DNA of 64,000 bases from Pseudodesulfovibrio sediminis (GTDB lineage Bacteria; Desulfobacterota; Desulfovibrionia; Desulfovibrionales; Desulfovibrionaceae), in assembly GCF_020886695.1 (NCBI RefSeq), contig NZ_AP024485.1:691001-755000 (forward strand), written 5' to 3'. Positions 7,794 to 16,528 of this stretch are shown one piece after another; position 1 is the first letter of the stretch, and each line of letters begins with the position of its first letter. The position numbers and the translations under genes are program-made. The notes under the pieces were generated by a model that was not told the origin of the DNA, did no database searches, and saw nothing but the letters and a program-made list of their open reading frames with translations.

Positions 7794-8446
7794 CCACGCC
7801 TCTCATCAGCCTCAAAAATATCCGTCAACGCTACGCAAAGCGAACTGTTCTTTCCATCGATAGTCTGGAGATCATACAAGGACAGATCACTGGTCTTGCC
7901 GGTCCAAACGGTTCAGGAAAAACCACCCTTCTCCGCTTGCTCGCTTTTCTGGAGCAACCAGTAGAAGGCACCATCACCTTTCTGGGCAAGCCAACATCTA
8001 TCAAACCGAACCATATTCATCGACAGGTGACGCTCCTTGTTCAGGAGCCATACCTGCTCAAACGGTCCGTCTTTGCAAATGTTGCCTACGGCTTGAAAGT
8101 CCGAGGCAAAAACGACATTCCGGCAAAAGTTTTCCGGGCGCTGGAAATCGTGGGCCTTGATCCCGAAGCCTTCAGCAAGCGGCTCTGGTATGAATTGTCC
8201 GGTGGTGAGGCACAACGTGTCGCCCTTGCCGCAAGACTGGTCCTCAAGCCCAAGCTGCTACTTCTGGATGAACCAACCGCCAGTCTGGATATCCAAAGCG
8301 CTGAACTGGTCAAGCAGGCTGCCTTGTGCGCCCGGGAAGAATATGGTGCTGCCCTTGTCATCGTCAGCCATGACAAGTCGTGGCTCACCTCAGTCAGTGA
8401 TCACATCATCACCATGGAAAACGGCTCCATCGTCAGCACCGACTAA
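7790..8446 (+). CDS. tupC: Tungstate ABC transporter ATP-binding protein TupC
   Basis: 218 residues. Walker A (GPNGSGKTT), Q-loop, ABC signature (LSGGEAQRVALAARL), Walker B (LLLLDEPTASLD) and the switch histidine (IVSHD) are all present. The start at 7790 overlaps the tupB stop; a much longer open frame upstream runs through tupB and is not real. It energises tungstate import. Confidence 0.93.
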   Translation: MTTPLISLKNIRQRYAKRTVLSIDSLEIIQGQITGLAGPNGSGKTTLLRLLAFLEQPVEGTITFLGKPTSIKPNHIHRQVTLLVQEPYLLKRSVFANVAYGLKVRGKNDIPAKVFRALEIVGLDPEAFSKRLWYELSGGEAQRVALAARLVLKPKLLLLDEPTASLDIQSAELVKQAALCAREEYGAALVIVSHDKSWLTSVSDHIITMENGSIVSTD

Positions 8447-8462
8447 TCTACGGAGAAACACT

Positions 8463-9170
8463 ATGAAGGCAGTATCCATTGTCGGACCCAAGAACTCCGG
8501 CAAAACAACCCTTGGTCTCAAGCTCGCACAACATTTCAAGGATTCCGGCCTGACCGTTGCGGCCGCCAAATTCAGTCATCACGGTTTCGACTGGCAGGAC
8601 ACCGACACGACCGAATATGCCAAGACCTGCGATGTCGTGGCCGGGCTAGGACCGTCCGAAACATTTGTCCACTGGACACACAGTCGTTTTCTGCCCGATA
8701 TCCTGCCGCTACTGACCGCAGACGTTCTCATCGTCGAAGGCGGCAAATCCCTGGGCTATCTGCCCCGTATCCTCTGCCTGCGCGGCGATCTGGAGGACGG
8801 CACGGACTGGCTCCAGCCCGACCTCGCCATTGCATCCTACGGAGACAAGTCGGTCGATGGAGTCCCGGTCCAAAATTCCATTGAGGAACTGGCGGCAACC
8901 GTACTGGAAAAGGGATTCTTCCTCCCCGGCATGGATTGCGAGACCTGTGGTCGTCCCGACTGCAAGACACTGGCAGCCGAAATCGTCGCCGGGAAGACAA
9001 GCACCAAAGCCTGTCTGGCCATGCATAACTCCATAGAGGTGGACATCAACGGAGCACCGCTTGGTATGAAGACGTTCGTGGAAGACATCATCTCGGCTTC
9101 CATCCGAGAGATGCTCCGCACGCTGAAGGGATACTCTCCCGGCAAGGCGACCATCAAGCTGGACGTATAA
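8463..9170 (+). CDS. mobB: MobB-like P-loop protein with C-terminal four-cysteine motif
   Basis: 235 residues. The first 145 match MobB, the GTP-binding partner in guanylation of molybdopterin (P-loop GPKNSGKTT at 8-16; VLIVEGGKSLGYLPRI). The C-terminus adds C159-x2-C162-x4-C167-x16-C184, resembling the four-cysteine [4Fe-4S] fold of RnfB-type proteins and absent from E. coli MobB. The start at 8463 gives a proper P-loop N-terminus; a longer frame through tupC is rejected. It is the last tungsten-related gene of the string, so it probably matures the tungsten or molybdenum cofactor nucleotide. Confidence 0.87.
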   Translation: MKAVSIVGPKNSGKTTLGLKLAQHFKDSGLTVAAAKFSHHGFDWQDTDTTEYAKTCDVVAGLGPSETFVHWTHSRFLPDILPLLTADVLIVEGGKSLGYLPRILCLRGDLEDGTDWLQPDLAIASYGDKSVDGVPVQNSIEELAATVLEKGFFLPGMDCETCGRPDCKTLAAEIVAGKTSTKACLAMHNSIEVDINGAPLGMKTFVEDIISASIREMLRTLKGYSPGKATIKLDV

Positions 9171-9175
9171 CAGCC

Positions 9176-9628
9176 ATGCGCATTGTTCTCTTTGAACCGG
9201 AAATTCCACCTAATACAGGCAACATCGCCAGATTATGCGCGGCAACGAAAACCCCGCTTCATCTCATCGAGCCTCTGGGTTTCTCCATATCCGACAAACA
9301 CCTGAAACGAGCAGGGTTGGATTACTGGCCGCATGTGGACGTCTCCGTCCATCCCGATTTCGATGATTTTCTCATAACAGTGAATCCCAGCCGTCTGGTC
9401 ATGGCCAGTTCCAAGGTTGAGACCGCATATCACAACTTCGAGTTTCAGCCCGACGATGCCATTGTCATGGGACCGGAGACGCGCGGGCTGACCACAGCTT
9501 TCATGGGAGACCACCCTCAGGTGCGCATTCCCATATGGGGAGAAGTCCGCAGTCTGAACCTATCTACCGCCACGGGAATACTGCTGTTTGAAGCCCTGCG
9601 TCAGACCGGGGGCATTGTGGAAGAATAA
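9176..9628 (+). CDS. trmL: tRNA (cytidine/uridine-34-2'-O)-methyltransferase TrmL
   Basis: 150 residues, standard for this minimal SPOUT methyltransferase that modifies the wobble base of tRNA-Leu species. The N-terminus (FEPEIPPNTGNIARLCAA) and the knotted SAM-binding segments (MGPETRGL, then IPIWGEVRSLNLSTATGILLFEAL) are typical. It begins five bases after the mobB-like gene, so it may be co-transcribed by position only. Confidence 0.93.
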   Translation: MRIVLFEPEIPPNTGNIARLCAATKTPLHLIEPLGFSISDKHLKRAGLDYWPHVDVSVHPDFDDFLITVNPSRLVMASSKVETAYHNFEFQPDDAIVMGPETRGLTTAFMGDHPQVRIPIWGEVRSLNLSTATGILLFEALRQTGGIVEE

Positions 9629-9715
9629 TTCCGCATCTTGAAATTTTCCGCCCACGCCTGTAGACTCCTCCATACTCGAAAAAAAATCCTTTCACCATAG
9701 GGCTGACATACTACC

Positions 9716-10732
9716 ATGAAACTTCTTGTTACCGGCGGCTGCGGCTTTATCGGCACCAACTTCATCCGTCTCATGCTCGCCAAGCATCCGGATTGGTCCA
9801 TAGTCAACCTGGACAAGCTCACCTACGCTGGCAACCGCCTCAACCTCATGGATCTGGAAGAAAGTGAAGACCGGTACGAATTCGTACAGGGTGATATCTG
9901 TGAGCGCGAGAAGGTCATGGAAATACTGTCCGGCAAATCCATTGATGCCGTGGTCAACTTTGCCGCAGAGTCGCATGTGGATCGCTCCATCAACGACCCT
10001 TCGCCCTTTGTGATCACCAACGTTGGCGGCGCGCAGAACCTCATGGAATGCGCACGACAGGCAAAGATTGAACGCTTCGTTCATGTCTCCACCGATGAAG
10101 TATATGGCACACTTGGCGCAACAGGAAAATTCACCGAATCCACGCCCATGGCGCCCAATTCGCCCTACTCTGCAAGCAAGGCCGGAGCAGACATGATGGC
10201 CCGTGCCTATTTTGAGACCTACGGATTTCCCATCCTGGTCACCCGCTGCTCCAACAACTATGGTCCCTACCAGTTCCCGGAAAAACTCATCCCCCTCCTG
10301 TTTCTCAATGCCAAAGCGGATAAACAATTGCCCGTTTACGGTGACGGCATGAATGTCCGGGACTGGATTTATGTGGACGATCACTGTCTTGGTGTGGAAC
10401 TGACTCTGACCAAAGGACGCGAAGGCCAGGCGTATAACTTTGGCGGCAATGCAGAAGAGCCGAATATCACTGTGGTCAAAACCCTGCTATCCCTCTTGGG
10501 CAAGCCGGAATCATTGATCACCTACGTTACCGATCGCCCCGGGCACGACAAACGGTATGCCATGGATTATTCTCTGGCCGCAGCCGAGCTGGGGTTCGCG
10601 CCAACACTGAATTTTGCGGACGGGCTCAAGAAAACCCTGGATTGGTACGAAGCCAATACCACCTGGCTTGAACAAGTTCAAAGCGGCGAATACCGTACAT
10701 TCATGGACACATGGTACGAGGAGCGCGATTGA
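9716..10732 (+). CDS. rfbB: dTDP-glucose 4,6-dehydratase
   Basis: 338 residues of the extended short-chain dehydrogenase family. The NAD motif GGCGFIGTNF is at the N-terminus; STDEVYG and the catalytic YSASK (Tyr/Lys) follow; NNYGPYQFPEKLIPL is characteristic of RmlB. It makes dTDP-4-keto-6-deoxyglucose for L-rhamnose or related sugars. The stop overlaps the rfbD start by one base. rfbA is 34 kb away and no rfbC is in the window. Confidence 0.95.
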   Translation: MKLLVTGGCGFIGTNFIRLMLAKHPDWSIVNLDKLTYAGNRLNLMDLEESEDRYEFVQGDICEREKVMEILSGKSIDAVVNFAAESHVDRSINDPSPFVITNVGGAQNLMECARQAKIERFVHVSTDEVYGTLGATGKFTESTPMAPNSPYSASKAGADMMARAYFETYGFPILVTRCSNNYGPYQFPEKLIPLLFLNAKADKQLPVYGDGMNVRDWIYVDDHCLGVELTLTKGREGQAYNFGGNAEEPNITVVKTLLSLLGKPESLITYVTDRPGHDKRYAMDYSLAAAELGFAPTLNFADGLKKTLDWYEANTTWLEQVQSGEYRTFMDTWYEERD

Positions 10733-11613
10733 TGAATATCGAAGGACAGACAGTCGTCATTCTTGGGGGCAAAACCGGCCTGCTAGGTCAAGCCCTGGTA
10801 AAGGCGTTCGCAGATGCCGGCGCACACCCGGTCCCTCTGTCCAGTGCGGACTGCGATATTCTTGATCCATTGGCAGTAGAAATACGACTCGACAAGGAAG
10901 ATGCAGATATTCTGGTCAACGCGGCCGCCTACACTCAGGTGGATCTGGCCGAAGATGAGGAAGACAAAGCCTTCGCACTCAACGCTACAGCCCCGCCCCT
11001 GCTGGCTTCGCTGGCAGCGCGTCGAGCCATCCCTTTTATCCACTACAGCACGGATTTCGTGTTTAATGGGGAAAAACACACACCCTACACCGAATACGAC
11101 GAAACCAGCGCATTTTCCGCGTATGGTATCAGCAAGGCGGACGGCGAACGCGGCTTGCTCAAGCTCGGCTATGACCGCACACTGATTGTTCGCATATCCT
11201 GGCTCTTCGGCCCCGGTCGAATCAATTTTGTGGAGAAAATCCTGTCTCTTTGTGATGATCGAAATCGCCTGACAGTGGTCAACGACCAGATAGGCTCCCC
11301 TTCATATGCACCAGACATCGCAATGAATACGGTCAAACTCATTGAGAAGGATGCGACCGGGATCTATCATCTTGCCAACACGGGAGAAACCTCCTGGCAT
11401 GGTCTCGCCAACACGGCGGTAAGTCTTGCCGGAAAGGACTGCATCGTTGCCCCGGTTCCCACCAGCGAGTATCCCACCAAAGCAGTACGCCCGGCGTATT
11501 CCGTCCTTGATCTCTCGAAGTTCATACGAAAAACAGGCGTGACTCCCCGCACCTGGGAAGAGGCTCTCAAGGAATATGTGCTGATAGAACTCGGGTTGCA
11601 GCAGAAAAAATAG
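10732..11613 (+). CDS. rfbD: dTDP-4-dehydrorhamnose reductase
   Basis: 293 residues with a GxxGxxG nucleotide motif (GGKTGLLGQAL) and the catalytic YGISK. It reduces the keto intermediate in dTDP-rhamnose synthesis. The chosen ATG overlaps the rfbB stop (TGATG) and has GAGGAG upstream; an in-frame upstream GTG/ATG inside rfbB is less likely. The C-terminal substrate domain (RPAYSVLDLSKF) is as expected. Confidence 0.93.
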   Translation: MNIEGQTVVILGGKTGLLGQALVKAFADAGAHPVPLSSADCDILDPLAVEIRLDKEDADILVNAAAYTQVDLAEDEEDKAFALNATAPPLLASLAARRAIPFIHYSTDFVFNGEKHTPYTEYDETSAFSAYGISKADGERGLLKLGYDRTLIVRISWLFGPGRINFVEKILSLCDDRNRLTVVNDQIGSPSYAPDIAMNTVKLIEKDATGIYHLANTGETSWHGLANTAVSLAGKDCIVAPVPTSEYPTKAVRPAYSVLDLSKFIRKTGVTPRTWEEALKEYVLIELGLQQKK

Positions 11614-11627
11614 CTGATGCTCCACCC

Positions 11628-14351
11628 TTAAAGCATCAAATCACGAACTCTGGCATTGGCGTCGTTCAGACGCTCGGACAAGAGATTGATCAACAACCGG
11701 TTGATGGCCGTAACCAGCACCGGTGCACGCGCCTCAATGGCATCCAACTTGTCCAGAGTCATACGATACAACACGCATTTCTCGGCGGCACGAACGGTAG
11801 CTGAACGGGACGCCAACGTGTAGATACCCATTTCACCAAACACCGCACCAGGCCCGACTTTCTTGAGCCGCAGAATCTTGCCGCCCTCGACCTCTAGTTC
11901 AACATCGAGACGACCGGACTCAACAAAAAACATGGAGTTCGAGTCGTCACCCTGTCTGAAAACCGCTTCGCCGGTGTCCACCACTTCTCGTTTCAAGACC
12001 TTCATGAGGGCGGGAATATATTTGGGTTCAGGAAAAACAGGAGCCAGCAGTTCAGGCAATGTCTGCTTCTTCATCTCCAACATGCCTTCAGCATCAAGGA
12101 CTCGATTTTCACACCACTCCAACGCATAATCCAGGTTGAAGAAAACCTTGAAGATTCCGTCTCCCTCTCCGACTTCACCGATCTCGCTGAGATGATCTTC
12201 GAGCTCAAGAGGCGCACTGGTGATGACGAGATCAAACCCGTACTCCGCAACCAGGTTGCGCAGTTTCTCAAAGCCGATCGCAGCCGCCGAAGCAATGCCG
12301 GTCACCAGCTTGAAATCGAGAACCAGATACTCCACGGGCAACTGATTCTTGTCGTCCAAACGTACACGAACGATCTTGAGCAAATGCTCCATGGAGCCGA
12401 GGAAAAGAAAACCCTGAAGGCGAAGGATATGGATATGATCGCCGAATTCCTTCAACGTCCGCTTCTGCGCCGAGGCACGGTCCACATTGCTGGTATGGTT
12501 GGCCCCGGAGAGTACATTACGGACAGCTCCCCCATGGCTGGCACGGGCCACAGAAACCATGAGCGCCAGGGCCACACCGAAACCGACGCCCTCAAGCAGG
12601 CCAAATCCCAGTGTCACAAGAAAGGTCATGCGGAGCATCCAGATTTCCGAACGACGGGTAAAGGCCGTGTTGGTTCGGAATATCCAGGAACGAATGATAT
12701 CAAGCCCGGCGTAGATCAACAGTCCTTCGGGCACGAACCGGGGGATCAAAGGCAAGACCGCATCCGCATAAAATAACCCCGTGCCGCAAACGACACCGGT
12801 TATGATACCGGCAAGAGGGCCACGACCACCGGAAGCATAGCTCCCCAAGCTCCTGCCATGCGACAGGGCAACAGGCATGCCGCCGCACACACCGGAAAAA
12901 ATATTGGTCAAACCAAGTGCACGGTACTCGACATTGAGATCGGTCTCACGACCACGAACGATCTCCAACCTCGTGGTGCGGAACATGACGGTCAGCACTG
13001 TCAACGCAGCGAGCGCCCCCATGTACAGGCCATTGGATTTGATAACACCCCACTGGATATTGTCCAAAGACACCCAGCCGGTTGAAAAGACTGCGAATGG
13101 ATGCACCATGGCAGAACCGTCGACAAACGGTACCGGGGCTGCCAAAGCCCGCAGGGCGTCACTCCCTCCCCATATCCCGGCAGCATATCCTGCACAGGAA
13201 GCAACCAGAATAATGGCCAACATATAGAGCGAATTACGCACACGCCACATTGCAACAAAGAGAACCAGACCGAATACGAGACTCGGACCAATGGCTAGAA
13301 TGGACGATTTGTCAGTAAAATGTCCTACAAATGAAGCCATCAGGGTATAACTGTTGCTCCAATCCAGGCCTATCTGATCAATCCAGTCAAAGGCGCCAAA
13401 AAGGACAAAAACGCCGACGCCACCGATAACGCCGCCAATAATTTGTAAAGGGATATAGCGAACGTATTCGCCGACTTTGAATTTGCCCAAAAGAAGAAGA
13501 CACAGCCCCACGAAAAGAGCTGACAGTACTATGGCCGCCAAAACAGTCGGCAGGATGTACTCGAAGGTGTATTCTTCCACCATGCTGCGATGGATGCTGC
13601 CGACAAGCAGAAAAAGGACCGCTGTCAAAACGGTTTCAGGGGCAACCTGTGCAAAGGGAATCCGCGACTGAAAGGAAAAAGCGATGGAACCGACTACGAC
13701 TCCAACCAGGGCCATGCCCAGGATATACGGCAGCAACTCGGCTGTTCCGGCTTGAGACGACGTGAGCAGCGACAAGGAGTATACAAAAAAGAGACCGAGA
13801 ACGCCGGACACAATCCCGGCATACACATTGAGAGAAACCGATCCTTTGAAAAGACGCCATGTATCAGGGTCTTCTTCCTCAATGACCTCAGACTCTTCGG
13901 CGCCATCAAATTCGGCATCCCAGACCTGCGGAACGCTTTCGCCAGCCAGATCGCTGACATCAATTTCGCTCTCATCAACCTCTGGGAGCGTATCGACACT
14001 ACTTATGGGGGCGCCGCAATTCGGACACTCTCCAACAGTTCCGGGCTCCAGCACATGTCCACACTCGCTACACAGGATATCCTCGGGACCGGTGAAGGCG
14101 ACCGTCACATCCTCGTGGTCAAGATCGATGGATTGAATGGGCTCGCCTTCACCGCTGGACTCGGACAAAGGTACGCCCTCTTCTGCAATTTCGTCTTCTT
14201 CGAAATCAACGTCAAAGAGCGGCTCCTCTTCCTCGATAGCAGCAATAATTGTCACCCCATGGCCACAATCCGGACATTTGGCCCGCTTCCCCAACAGCTT
14301 ATCAGGGACATCTCGTTCATACTCGCAAGAACCGCATTTGAAAATCGCCAC
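11628..14351 (-). CDS. SulP-family transporter with N-terminal zinc ribbons, STAS and cyclic-nucleotide-binding domains
   Basis: 907 residues from a GTG start at 14351 preceded by GGTGG; an ATG 90 bases further up lacks a ribosome site and would add a meaningless extension before VAIFKCGSC. Order of parts: zinc ribbon 1 (CGSCEYERDV...CPDCG), acidic linker, zinc ribbon 2 (CSECGHVL...CPNCG), a second acidic linker, a SulP-like membrane core of about ten or more spans, a STAS domain (YLVLDFKLVTGIASAAAIGF), and a CRP-like cNMP domain (FRQGDDSNSMFFVESGRL...FGEMGIYTLASRSATVRA). Anion or bicarbonate transport gated by a nucleotide is a reasonable inference; the substrate is unknown. Confidence 0.85.
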   Translation of the reverse strand: MAIFKCGSCEYERDVPDKLLGKRAKCPDCGHGVTIIAAIEEEEPLFDVDFEEDEIAEEGVPLSESSGEGEPIQSIDLDHEDVTVAFTGPEDILCSECGHVLEPGTVGECPNCGAPISSVDTLPEVDESEIDVSDLAGESVPQVWDAEFDGAEESEVIEEEDPDTWRLFKGSVSLNVYAGIVSGVLGLFFVYSLSLLTSSQAGTAELLPYILGMALVGVVVGSIAFSFQSRIPFAQVAPETVLTAVLFLLVGSIHRSMVEEYTFEYILPTVLAAIVLSALFVGLCLLLLGKFKVGEYVRYIPLQIIGGVIGGVGVFVLFGAFDWIDQIGLDWSNSYTLMASFVGHFTDKSSILAIGPSLVFGLVLFVAMWRVRNSLYMLAIILVASCAGYAAGIWGGSDALRALAAPVPFVDGSAMVHPFAVFSTGWVSLDNIQWGVIKSNGLYMGALAALTVLTVMFRTTRLEIVRGRETDLNVEYRALGLTNIFSGVCGGMPVALSHGRSLGSYASGGRGPLAGIITGVVCGTGLFYADAVLPLIPRFVPEGLLIYAGLDIIRSWIFRTNTAFTRRSEIWMLRMTFLVTLGFGLLEGVGFGVALALMVSVARASHGGAVRNVLSGANHTSNVDRASAQKRTLKEFGDHIHILRLQGFLFLGSMEHLLKIVRVRLDDKNQLPVEYLVLDFKLVTGIASAAAIGFEKLRNLVAEYGFDLVITSAPLELEDHLSEIGEVGEGDGIFKVFFNLDYALEWCENRVLDAEGMLEMKKQTLPELLAPVFPEPKYIPALMKVLKREVVDTGEAVFRQGDDSNSMFFVESGRLDVELEVEGGKILRLKKVGPGAVFGEMGIYTLASRSATVRAAEKCVLYRMTLDKLDAIEARAPVLVTAINRLLINLLSERLNDANARVRDLML

Positions 14352-14622
14352 AAACCACCACCAAAGTGATAAATATGCAAATGTGAACCTGACGGTAATA
14401 CGGCCAGGATATTGTTTCAGACTTTTAAGTACATACGCCATACAACGAACGCACGCAAGCTACCGCGTATTTTTAGACTTGGAATTTTTTTATTTTTTTC
14501 CCACTCGAAGGTGTAAAGTTATTCACTTGTGTGACGATGAGATTGGTACGAGTGACGTGAATTGTGCACACGGATCGTGCCAATCAGCTCAACATGAAGA
14601 AACCCACGGAAGGGAAAGGCAC

Positions 14623-15522
14623 ATGCAGACACACACTGTGTCCATAATCGTTTCCGACTTGGAAACCCACCCCGGCCTGCCACGTATGTTGCAGTCCGTA
14701 TCCAGACAGTCCATTGGACTGGAGGATATGGAGATTGTCATCATAGGCAATGGCAGCCACCCCTCTTCCGCACTCTCCACCTGGAAGGCCATTACCGGAA
14801 TTGACGCAGTACGCCTGTTTACCGCAGATCAGAATGCCAATGTTGCAGTAGCTCGCAATGCGGCGGCTGAAACAACCGAAAGCGATCTGCTCCTTTTCCT
14901 GCGCCCGGACTATCGGCTGGACCCAAAGTACATGACAACCGCCTTTGCCGTCTTTGAAGACCACCCGAATACGGACTTGATGTACGCAGACTATATTCGG
15001 CTGGCCCCGAGAAATGACCGCAACGCCCGCCCCGGCATGATACAGCTCCCCTCATACAGGGATGAGCTGCTCCAGACACGCGGATTTCTCGGCCCGGCAG
15101 TCATCATGACCCACACGGCGTGGGAATCCACTCAGGGGTTCAGGGAACACTCCATGTATCAGGATTGGGATATGTGGGTACAGGCAGCCCTTGCCGGAAA
15201 TGAATTTTATCATGTGAGCTACCCGCTGGCCTCATGTGAACACCGCAAGGTCAGTTTTCGGGAGCGTGCAGAAGACGGACGCAGCAAGGCTATGATCGTC
15301 ATCAACAACCAGGGCTTCTTCCATATGCACACCGTGCGCTGGGCGTTGGCCTATCTTCGCGGAGAATCCTGGTCCGAAGCCTTCGGCTTCATGACCATCC
15401 CCGGCCCAATGGATGTGACCCGCATGCTGCATGACCACGCCATGAAGACCATGGGAACAGACATCATGGCCAAGAAGGCCATACACCAGTTCGACCAGAC
15501 GGCTATCAACTCCGCATTCTAA
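14623..15522 (+). CDS. Family 2 glycosyltransferase-like protein
   Basis: 299 residues beginning MQTHTVSIIVSDLE, with a purine-rich ribosome site (GGAAGGGAAAGG) before the ATG at 14623; a longer open frame overlapping the divergent SulP gene is rejected. The chain follows the GT-A plan: nucleotide-binding N-terminus, NANVAVARNAAAE, a metal-site region (FLRPDYRLDP, where the usual Asp-x-Asp is replaced), and an acceptor loop with YQDWDMWVQA. Donor and acceptor are unknown. It probably takes part in surface polysaccharide synthesis. Confidence 0.75.
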   Translation: MQTHTVSIIVSDLETHPGLPRMLQSVSRQSIGLEDMEIVIIGNGSHPSSALSTWKAITGIDAVRLFTADQNANVAVARNAAAETTESDLLLFLRPDYRLDPKYMTTAFAVFEDHPNTDLMYADYIRLAPRNDRNARPGMIQLPSYRDELLQTRGFLGPAVIMTHTAWESTQGFREHSMYQDWDMWVQAALAGNEFYHVSYPLASCEHRKVSFRERAEDGRSKAMIVINNQGFFHMHTVRWALAYLRGESWSEAFGFMTIPGPMDVTRMLHDHAMKTMGTDIMAKKAIHQFDQTAINSAF

Positions 15523-15528
15523 AATAAA

Positions 15529-15553
15529 AGGGCCGCCCAACATGGACGGCCCT
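15529..15553. terminator. Hairpin between convergent genes
   Basis: A 7-bp GC-rich stem (AGGGCCG with CGGCCCT) lies between the glycosyltransferase stop and the aminotransferase stop, followed by CTTCATTTC. It is probably a modest bidirectional terminator. Confidence 0.6.
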
Positions 15554-15575
15554 CTTCATTTCATAGTCAGAAGGC

Positions 15576-16517
15576 TTACAGCTCAATTCCGTACTCAATC
15601 AAATCCTGTTTGAGAAGCGCACGAATCCGTTTGGCAACAGGACCAGGCTTTACGTCATGGATCGGCTTGCCGTTATATCGAACCACTGAAATGGCATCGC
15701 CGGTCGTGCCGACAATGATAACTTCACGGGCCAGGAGTATCTCCTCCTCGCGTATCCCACGGAAGATGATCGAGATTTCGTTCTTGATCAGATCAATGGC
15801 TCGAAGCAGCGTTGTCCCCGGCAAGGCATTGGTGAATTCAGGAATGATCAACTTACCGGCTTCATTGACGATACAAACATTTTCCGTGGCCCCTTCGGCC
15901 AGGAATTCATGGTCGTCAAAACAAAACGGATAGTCATATCCTTTCTCTGCTGCCTCGCGTTTCATGAGCACATTGGGCAGATAGTCAATGGACTTGATCG
16001 ACGCCAGATAGGCCTGCTTGGCCGGAATCGAGGTCTTGAAAGCGGTGACGCCTTTCTCGTACACGGATTCAGGCTTGGCGTGCATATCATATGTAACAAT
16101 ATACAACGAAGACTGTGGACATTCCTCAGTACCAAGACCAAACCCACCCGGACCACGACCGATCATCAGCCGAAGCATGCCTGTTTTCTGCCCACCAGCT
16201 CGGCAGACTTGAAGGCTCAATTCGCGAATCTCTTCCCACGAACACGGTGGCGTAAGAAAAATGGCCGCACAGGAACGCTGGATACGCTCAAGATGCTGAT
16301 CGAATTGATACAGCCTGCCATCCACAAACTTCATGACATCAAAGACGCCATCGCCACGGTGCACCAGGTGGTCATCCCACGGCATGAGCATGACATTCGG
16401 ATCTGTGCAGATCATGCCCACACTGTGATCGTAAAAGGCATGGACTTTCTCCATGCCCGGACGGTCTGCGGCCAGCAGGGCTTCCAGGTATCCCTTGGAA
16501 TCGGTAATGTTAACCAC
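15576..16517 (-). CDS. Class IV (fold-type IV) PLP aminotransferase
   Basis: 313 residues with a GTG start and AAGGA upstream. The family includes branched-chain aminotransferase (IlvE), D-alanine aminotransferase and aminodeoxychorismate lyase. Visible hallmarks are HRGDGVFDVMKF, the probable PLP lysine in the region ASIKSIDYLPNVLMK, EGATENVCIV and VGTTGDAISVV. It begins 11 bases after asd, suggesting one transcript metF-asd-aminotransferase, and hence an amino-acid role, but the exact substrate cannot be set. Confidence 0.82.
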   Translation of the reverse strand: MVNITDSKGYLEALLAADRPGMEKVHAFYDHSVGMICTDPNVMLMPWDDHLVHRGDGVFDVMKFVDGRLYQFDQHLERIQRSCAAIFLTPPCSWEEIRELSLQVCRAGGQKTGMLRLMIGRGPGGFGLGTEECPQSSLYIVTYDMHAKPESVYEKGVTAFKTSIPAKQAYLASIKSIDYLPNVLMKREAAEKGYDYPFCFDDHEFLAEGATENVCIVNEAGKLIIPEFTNALPGTTLLRAIDLIKNEISIIFRGIREEEILLAREVIIVGTTGDAISVVRYNGKPIHDVKPGPVAKRIRALLKQDLIEYGIEL

Positions 16518-16528
16518 GGGATATCCTT

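Noticed and set aside
12192-14369. Several open frames on the plus strand within the SulP gene
   Set aside because: They are shadows of the 907-residue minus-strand protein, whose domains are continuous across the region.
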